Origin: Pigoraptor vietnamica
Lineage: Eukaryota > Opisthokonta > Filasterea
Assembly (NCBI GenBank): GCA_943704525.1
Contig: CALSCQ010002989.1
Coordinates: 1-15,980, forward strand
DNA: 15,980 nt
Direction of reading: 5' to 3'
Below are positions 10,356-15,980 of the stretch, in pieces; position 1 is the stretch's first letter, and each line of letters opens with the position of its first letter. Made by a program: the position numbers and the translations under genes. Below the pieces are notes generated by a model. That model was not told where the DNA came from. It was given only the letters and a program-made list of their open reading frames with translations, and searched no databases.

Positions 10356-11516
10356 TCACATGAGGGGGATCGGGGGAAGGCCACCCGCCTCCTTGTAGAG
10401 CTTGACGGCGTGCTCAATGTCGCGGTGGAACGCAAGAATGTCCGAGGGAGACGTAAAGCCGTTGAAGATGCGCCCGGCCGACTTCTGCACGGAGGGAAAC
10501 GAGGTGTGAGAGAACATAGCAGAGAAAAAAGAGGACGTGCACGGCAGAGTGAAGAGGGCCAGAGACAAAAGGGCATGAGCAGACAGGGAGGCAAGCAAGC
10601 ACTGCGTGGCGAGTGACGCAACGGACCTTTGCGAGCTGGCCGTCCTTGTCGAAGGCCACGCCCTCGCCCTGCAGCATCGAACGCTTCTTGTCGATGTTGG
10701 GTCCCTCGCCCCATTGCCTGAGAACGCGCACGTGTCAGCCACCTGCACGCACGCAAGCACACGGCACGCAAGCACACCCACGCACACATGCACACACACA
10801 AATGGCACGCACCCACGCACCCACGCACACGCAAGCACACCCACGCAAGAACACACACAAATGGCACGCACCCAGCAAAGCCTGCAATGAACTTGTCGGC
10901 GGAAATGACGCGGTGGCACGGTACGACGGGCGCGTAGGGATTGCGACGGAGCGCCTGGCCAACTGCACACACAAATCGAAGCAGATGCCACGTCAGCGAA
11001 CGACTGCAACAACCGTAAATGCACGCGGCAGTTGCATAACAGTTGGTAACGCCTGCACACCTGCGCGCGGCGCCGACTTGAGGTGGTCGGAAATAAGCTT
11101 GTACGTGGACACATAGCCTGCCAATCGAAGCAAGAGGGAATTAGTAACGGCCGTGCGCACAAGAACCACCGCTTAGTAACGGCCGTGCGCACAAGAACCA
11201 CCGCTTAGTAACGGCCTTGCGCACAAGAACCACCGCTTAGTAACGGCCTTGCGCACAAGAACCACCGCCGCATTCGCAGGGCACACGGCGTTGCATCAAA
11301 GCCTCACGCACCTGCGGGAATCTGCTTGCACGCGGCATACACGCGCAGCTGGAACTCGGTCGGCTTCTTCTTCGAAAGGGCGGCCGTCATCGAGCGCGTC
11401 GTGGGGCTTGACGGCCGCTTGAGAAGGCGGTTGACGCGGCTCACACGGCGGGGAGACGCGCTCGGGGACACGCTGGACGCAGACGTCGTCGTCGTCTTCG
11501 AAGCGATGCGGGCCAT
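10356..11516 (-). CDS. MGMT: O6-alkylguanine-DNA alkyltransferase (MGMT-type), 5 exons
   Basis: Suicide repair protein that moves the alkyl group from O6-alkylguanine to its own cysteine; expected to act in the nucleus. Exons in transcript order: 11516-11312, 11117-11061, 10962-10872, 10717-10627, 10484-10356; 573 bases, 190 residues. Residues 1 to about 50 are Ser/Thr/Arg/Lys-rich and low-complexity (SASPRRVSRVNRLLKRPSSP), possibly a localisation signal. The DNA-binding/active-site domain begins PTEFQLRVYAACKQIPAGYV and continues STYKLISDHL, then GQALRRNPYAPVVPCHRVI with the acceptor Cys103 in PCHRV. So this is a true transferase and not a Trp-containing alkyltransferase-like protein. EGVAFDKDGQL matches the family's C-terminal strand. 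The family's usual N-terminal alpha/beta domain is missing or replaced. Exon 5 adds about 42 residues with a predicted helix (SPSDILAFHRDIEHAVKLYK). All junctions are GT-AG. Confidence 0.95.
11142..11267. repeat. Four tandem 32-base repeats in MGMT intron 1
   Basis: Units start at 11142, 11174, 11206 and 11238, reading TAGTAACGGCCGTGCGCACA then AGAACCACCGCT. Units 3 and 4 carry CCTTGCG in place of CCGTGCG, and unit 4 is truncated by two bases. They are contiguous and have no spacers. They fill most of the intron between exon 2 (ending 11117) and exon 1 (starting 11312). Confidence 0.96.
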
Positions 11517-11665
11517 TTGAAAAGTTGTTGAGGAGGGTTGGGAGTGCTCGCGGTTGATTACACTGGCGGACTGTGGCCGGGAGTAGGCGTTGAAGGGAGC
11601 TTGGTCGCTTGGCGGCGCTCTTGAGCGTAGACGAGAGTTGCTGCTTGTGCAGTAGATCCGCTCCC

Positions 11666-11673
11666 TATATATA
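11666..11673 (-). promoter_or_regulatory. TATA-like element upstream of MGMT
   Basis: TATATATA at 11666-11673, about 150 bases before the MGMT start codon and read on the MGMT strand as GTATATATAGGGAG. It is the only TATA-like string in this GC-rich flank. Function is inferred from position and sequence only. Confidence 0.5.
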
Positions 11674-11717
11674 CAATCTCCGTGCCGAGACGTGCATCGT
11701 CTGGCGATGCGATGGGT

Positions 11718-12050
11718 GAGACGACCGTCAGGACAAACGAGACGACGGCGAGTGTTTGCGTGTGTGGGAGTGTTTGCGTGAGACGAACAGAGTGGACAAA
11801 CGAGACGACACAGCGGGGGAAACAAGACGACACGAATGGAAAACGAGCGGTGTGTGTGCGTGTGAGTATGGAGTGGGAAACGAGACGACAGGCGACGGCG
11901 GGGCGTGTGTGAGTATGGAGTGGGAAAACGAGACGACAAGTGGGTGTGCAGTGGACAAACGAGACGACACGAGGGGAAAGAGACGAAGCGTGTGCTTGCG
12001 TGTGAGTGTGCTTACGTGTGAGTATGGAAAGTGAAAGCGAGAGACGACAG
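11718..12050. repeat. Clustered degenerate ACGAGACGAC repeats upstream of MGMT
   Basis: About ten copies of (AAACGA)GACGAC(A) in some 330 bases, for example near 11718, 11740, 11800, 11880, 11929, 11959 and 12041. They are separated by TG-rich spacers, several of which share GTGTGAGTATGGAGTGGGAAA. The copies are irregularly spaced and all in one orientation, so this is either a decayed complex minisatellite or a multi-site regulatory block. On the MGMT strand the core reads GTCGTCTCGT. Confidence 0.8.
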
Positions 12051-12580
12051 GATCACGAATGCACACGAATCGGGTGCCGAAGTGGAGCAAGATCACGTGA
12101 CCATCCGTCCCACAATCGCCGTGAGCGTTGTGTGCGGCGGTTCGCGCACTGCCGAGGCCATCGCCTTTCGTTTATTCTAGCACGTGCCCCGGTGTTACCC
12201 GTTTGCCGCTTTTCTTCTCTCCGGCATCCGTTGGCGTCAAAGTGGGCGCAGAATTGTCCCTTTGCTGTCTGTAGCGGGCGCAACATGTTGGTGCGCTTGC
12301 TTGATTGGCTCAGGAAAATTCGCTGTTGTTGAGTCAGTACTGAAATCAAATGAAATTATACATAAGACCCCAAAGACGACGCTGCCAAAGCGCTTGCGTG
12401 TGAATGCTATGCCCTGCCATGTGTTGAACTGAGTGCGTGAGTGCAGCTGCTATTGCTCAGGCGCAGAACCCGCAACTGACCGAGTACCACAGTCTAGCGA
12501 CTTGCTGACCTCTCAATCTCGAGCTGTGCAATTGGCGCGGTCTTTGTTTCTTGCTGTGGCTTTATTTGCTTGGTGTGCGT

Positions 12581-12613
12581 GGAAGGACGGAGGAAGGACG
12601 GAGGAAGGACGGA
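12581..12613. repeat. Three 11-base tandem repeats GGAAGGACGGA
   Basis: Perfect contiguous triplicate at 12581-12591, 12592-12602 and 12603-12613. It lies in the non-coding region about 310 bases upstream of the Elongin A start. Confidence 0.93.
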
Positions 12614-12922
12614 GGCGTTGGACTGAAATGAAGGAACAATCTCCCGCCAGTAGAGCTGGGCACGCCGACGCCTAATGGAACTTACCAACACTGTGGTAGT
12701 AACAACCGCCAACGACTGATAGCATTGGCCGAGCGAAGGAACTCCTTTGTGTACTCCGTTTCTCCGTTGACTTTCTCCGCTGCGTCGTCGCATGTCCTCT
12801 GTTTCCTCTGTTTGCGTCGTCACATATCCTCCTTCTCCACGCACACACCTCCTCTTGGGCCATCATTTTCAATTCAGCTTCCACAGCAACCGCCTCTATG
12901 TGCTGCGGTTCGCTCGACTCTA

Positions 12923-15343
12923 ATGGCGCCGTCCGCGCTTACTGACGCCCACGCGCGTTTGCGCGACGCGCTTTCTGCACGCGATGTTCCACGGCTGTTT
13001 GGAGTTCTCTCCGAACTGTCCCTCCTTGAGGTAACAGTGGAAGCGCTGATGGCCGCCCAGATTGGCAAAACTGTGAAGTCCATCGCACGGTCCGAAGAGC
13101 TTCCAGCGAAGGTGTGTATGCGTGTGTGTGCGTGCGCGTTTATGCGTGTGCGTGCGTGTACTGTGCGTGTGTATGTGAGTATATGTGTATGTGTTATTTG
13201 CGTGTGCGTTTGTGTGAGCATGTGTGTGAGTGCCAACCTCAGTGTTGTGACCACGTGTGTGACGGCCTCTATTCGCGTGCATCTCGTGGCGTTCCCCGCA
13301 GGTGAAGAGTGCGGCGGAGGACCTAATGACGGCATGGAAGCGACTCATTCCGACATCAACTCAGTCGTCCCCTGTGCCTGTCGTCGCACAGCCCGCAAGC
13401 CCCTTGCGCGCGTCTCCAACAGCACACGCGAAATCGCCTACTCTTACTGCAACAGCGCCAATTGCGGCAAGGTCACCAGCTGCCCCGGTCGCCCCCTCGC
13501 CTGCGGACGCAAGGGTCCACGTCGTGGCTGAACCCCCCGTGCGAATGTCCATGTCGGCCATTGTGAGTGGCAAAAAAGCGTCGCGTGCGCTCGACCTGTC
13601 CCCGCAGCGCACGTTGGCTGGGACGGCGCCCACAGCGGACGCTCGCGCGAGCGAGGCGACCTCCCCCACGCGCACGCACGTCGCGCCGGTGGAGTGGAAG
13701 GGACTGCGAGAGGAGCCGCGTAAGCGCATGGGTGTTAGCGGGAGCCACTTGGGCCAGGTGCTTGCTCAGGGAAAGAAGGGACTCAGCGGAAGGTATGTCA
13801 GAGTTTGCCTGTTGTTCTGAGTGGGACGGTCTGTGTTTGTGCGTGCCTGCATGTGTTGTGTGTGTGTGCGTGTGCGTGCGCGTATACGGCGAAAGCTGTG
13901 CGCATTTTGCTTGTAGTGCTGCATGAGAGTGTACTAATGCGGCGACATTGCGCAACCGCAGCATACCCCGCCTCTTTGAGATGGCACAGAACGTGCTTGC
14001 ACGCAACGCCGACCACCTTGCGTATGTGGGCGATGTCCCCGTGGAGCTGTTAAAGCCCGTCTTGGCGCGCTGTAACGCCGATCACCTGCTGCGACTGGAG
14101 GAGCACAATCCAGTGAGTGTGAATCCTTTCTCTTGTGTGTGGAAGCGGAGTCGATGGACACGTCTATGATTTAAGCTGACCCGACACCTCTTTTGCATGT
14201 CTGTGTGTGGACGTGGGCGTTCACGTGTTGCATGTGGATCGACCTGTTAATGCATGCGCGAATTCGAATTCCCGTCTCTTCACATCACACGTGTTCCTTC
14301 GCTCTGCATGCGGTCTGTCAGTCGTGAGTCCCCTAATTCCCGCTTCTATTCTCGCAGAAATTCGTCGGATTGACGGACGAGTTCTGGCACAAACTGTGCG
14401 GGCAGACGTTCCCAAAGGCCAAGTTGGAGGATCTCGACGGCGCGCGCTGTTTCAAGGACGATGCGGACCCATCGTCTCACGCGCGCACGTGGCGCAATCT
14501 CTTTCTCTTCCATCGCGAACGACGCGCGCGAATTCAAAAGCTCGGCGTCGACCTCGTTCGAAGGAAGGCGGTGGAGGCGGAGGAGGAGAAGCGGAGCCGC
14601 ATGACGCACGTGGCGGATCCGTCAATGTTGGCGCCGAAGAAGAAGGACACAAAGGTGGGTGGTTGGCTGATGATGGCTTCGAAGAGGACGTGTAAATGTG
14701 TGTGTGTGTGTATGTGTGTGTGTGTGTGTCAGTGTGTGTGTGTGTGTGTGTGTGTAAATGGCGCGTGTGGGAGTGTGTGCACGTGTGCTATGTCGTGTTG
14801 TGTATGATTCGCCCGCTAACTAGCGCGACACTTCCGCTTAACAGGCTAAGAAAAAATCGCTCATGTCCAAGATTATCAGCGACGTCCGTGCGAACTCGTG
14901 GGTACATTCTGTGTTGCGCAGTGCATTACCTATCGCTGATTGTCTTTGAATAATGCTGCAGTTCTCGTGCGCCCGTGTCGAAAACTTCGTTGCGCCCTTC
15001 CTCGAAGCCGGGGTCGACCAAACCAGCGAAGAGTGCCTTAGCTGTGAAGACGCAACCACGAAACGGCGCATCCCAATCTGTGCGATCGAACTCGGCGACA
15101 TTGAACAAATTCCCAATGGCCATTGCGACGACCACTAAGCGCAAGAGCGATGGGCAGCTCTCGCCCGCACCGGTGCCCAAGAAGCCGCGCGTGGACGATC
15201 AGCCGAAGGGCGTAAGGCCAGCGGAGGGTGGCTTGAAGTCACGGCCAGCGCAACCGGCGACATTGACGAAGAGGGCGCCTCCGTCCGCAACCTCCATGTC
15301 CAGATTAATTGCGTCGCGGCGGCCAGGTGCCCCAGCGCAATGA
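12923..15343 (+). CDS. ELOA: Elongin A with TFIIS N-terminal domain, 6 exons, 520 aa
   Basis: Elongin A stimulates RNA polymerase II elongation and, with Elongins B/C and Cul5/Rbx, can ubiquitinate stalled polymerase (family knowledge). Exons: 12923-13111, 13302-13792, 13962-14112, 14358-14654, 14845-14897, 14962-15343; 1563 bases. ATG 12923 is the first in-frame ATG. Residues about 8-80 form the TFIIS/LW helical domain (LFGVLSELSLLEVTVEAL, then DLMTAWKRLI). Residues 80-210 are Pro/Ala/Ser/Thr-rich and likely disordered. The Elongin A domain covers about 227-345: IPRLFEMAQNVL as the BC-box-like helix, then DVPVELLKPVLARCNADHLL, RLEEHNP, LTDEFWHKLCGQTFPKAK and TWRNLFLFHRERRARIQKL. The tail is basic and Ser/Pro-rich, with SPAPVPKKPRVDDQP as a probable nuclear localisation signal. 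Intron 3 is unusually TG/CG-textured and holds a GAATTCGAATTC palindrome. All introns are GT-AG. Confidence 0.93.
13932..13938 (+). promoter_or_regulatory. Branch-point sequence TACTAAT in Elongin A intron 2
   Basis: TACTAAT matches the eukaryotic branch-point consensus and lies 24 bases before the exon 3 start at 13962, a normal distance. It is one of the few introns here with a near-perfect consensus. Confidence 0.6.
14697..14755 (+). repeat. Interrupted (TG)n tract in Elongin A intron 4
   Basis: TG repeats with a few interruptions (TATG, TCAG) beginning about 40 bases after the donor at 14655. Sense-strand TG. Confidence 0.93.
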
Positions 15344-15980
15344 ACGGCTTATTTATTGTGGGTGAGAACAATGTTCAGCGGATTAGCGGGTGTATGCCGG
15401 CGTGTTTGTGCGGTTTTCGACAACGTGCTTCAACTCCCGTCTCAGTAGTAGCACAGTTCTGAATCCCAACAAGGGCGCTTATAGGGGGCAAGAAACAGGT
15501 AACATGAATTACTATGGAAATGTATGGGACCGATTTGATCACTTTTGTCCATTTTTTTCTCATGTGCCCATCTGGACACCCATAGTGAAATCCATACAAA
15601 AACAGCACTTCCCATTGAGCTGTCGTACTCGAAGAGGAAGTGTCCAATCTTTCTAATCTGTTTATAGTTGGAAAGAGCTCTAATTGGCGGTTTTAGCGAT
15701 ACCCGTTTCATCCATAGTGTACGCTCTATAATTCCGCACGACAGAGCCAAAAAATTACAACAATCATGCCATAGGGTGAGGGTTAATTTTTTGCGTTTCT
15801 CTGCTGTCGTACTCGTGCATTTTTTCAATACACGTAAGAATAACACCTCCCGGCGCTTGCTCCCATACTGGGGAACACAATTTTGGGGGTTGCTTTGAAC
15901 GTCTCTTTGTGAACAAGGAGTGCGCAACGTTTTCCCGAGTTTTCAGGGCATTAATTGGCTCACTGATATACTACAATTCC
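15344..15980. other. Unidentified AT-richer flank downstream of Elongin A
   Basis: Beyond the Elongin A 3' end (TTATTTATTG at 15348-15357) the sequence becomes visibly richer in A/T from about 15440. It has runs of T and A and lacks the TG/CG texture. The 13-base string GCTGTCGTACTCG occurs twice (15619-15631 and 15803-15815). A minus-strand frame of 161 codons spans 15927-15442, but it has no recognisable motif and its composition looks non-coding. It could be a fragment of a mobile or dispersed repeat whose ends are not in the window. Confidence 0.45.

Larger units (their letters stand above)
11517..12922. promoter_or_regulatory. Long divergent intergenic region between MGMT and Elongin A
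   Basis: About 1.4 kb without a convincing gene on either strand. The part next to MGMT holds a TATA-like element and a cluster of degenerate ACGAGACGAC repeats. CACGTG occurs at 12094 and 12181. A small 11-base tandem repeat lies at 12581. The last 150 bases before the Elongin A ATG are pyrimidine-rich, with two similar elements (GCGTCGTCGCAT near 12783 and GCGTCGTCACAT near 12816). The frames open here give low-complexity or motif-free proteins. Confidence 0.6.

Noticed and set aside
11142-11267. CRISPR-like array
   Set aside because: The units are contiguous with no unique spacers, and the locus is a eukaryotic intron.
12494-12844. Minus-strand frame of 116 codons and other small frames between MGMT and Elongin A
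   Set aside because: They cross the GGAAGGACGGA repeat and pyrimidine-rich promoter sequence, and have no motif or credible splice sites.
12725-12922. N-terminal extension of Elongin A upstream of 12923
   Set aside because: The frame is open but has no ATG before 12923 and is pyrimidine-rich, like a promoter or 5' UTR.
15442-15927. Minus-strand frame of 161 codons
   Set aside because: No recognisable domain, AT-rich non-coding look; treated as possible repeat DNA and not as a gene.

Overview
The window is nuclear DNA from an intron-rich, fairly GC-rich unicellular eukaryote. Seven protein genes can be read as spliced models, and each predicted coding length is a multiple of three. The organism is not certain. 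The gene mix is an Elongin A with a TFIIS-type N domain, a nucleoplasmin-like protein with a C2H2 finger, and an F-box protein with RxEGC-type ankyrin repeats. Together with short GTGCGT-type introns this fits a free-living amoebozoan such as Acanthamoeba, but that is inference, and other GC-rich protists are possible.

Layout, left to right: (1) 205-589 (+), the last two exons of a coiled-coil protein whose 5' part lies beyond a long TG tract at the left edge. (2) 767-4031 (-), a complete 12-exon RIO2 kinase, involved in 40S ribosome maturation. (3) 4499-6219 (+), a six-exon nucleoplasmin-like, acidic/lysine-rich nuclear protein ending in a C2H2 finger (HD-tuin-like). (4) 6416-6849 (-), a tentative two-exon, 66-residue single-pass membrane protein. 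(5) 7468-10003 (+), a nine-exon F-box/ankyrin protein in which most repeats sit on their own 84-base exon. (6) 10356-11516 (-), a five-exon O6-alkylguanine-DNA alkyltransferase (MGMT). (7) 12923-15343 (+), a six-exon Elongin A. Strands alternate strictly (+,-,+,-,+,-,+), so every gene is convergent with one neighbour and divergent from the other. The two largest gene-free stretches are 11517-12922, which holds a cluster of degenerate ACGAGACGAC repeats upstream of MGMT, and 15344-15980, which is AT-richer and unidentified.

No operon-like functional unit is evident. RIO2, the nucleoplasmin-like protein, Elongin A and MGMT are housekeeping functions (ribosome biogenesis, chromatin/nucleolus, transcription elongation, DNA repair). 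The F-box/ankyrin protein is a likely ubiquitin-ligase substrate adaptor of an expanded family.

The most notable signals are: the exon-per-repeat architecture with two introns displaced by 7 and 8 bases; GC-AG introns in at least two genes; UG-rich introns always in the sense orientation on both strands; a large excess of the palindrome CACGTG; an AT-rich island inside the RIO2/nucleoplasmin divergent promoter; and repeat clusters around MGMT. I found no single locus that I can call a wholly new system.
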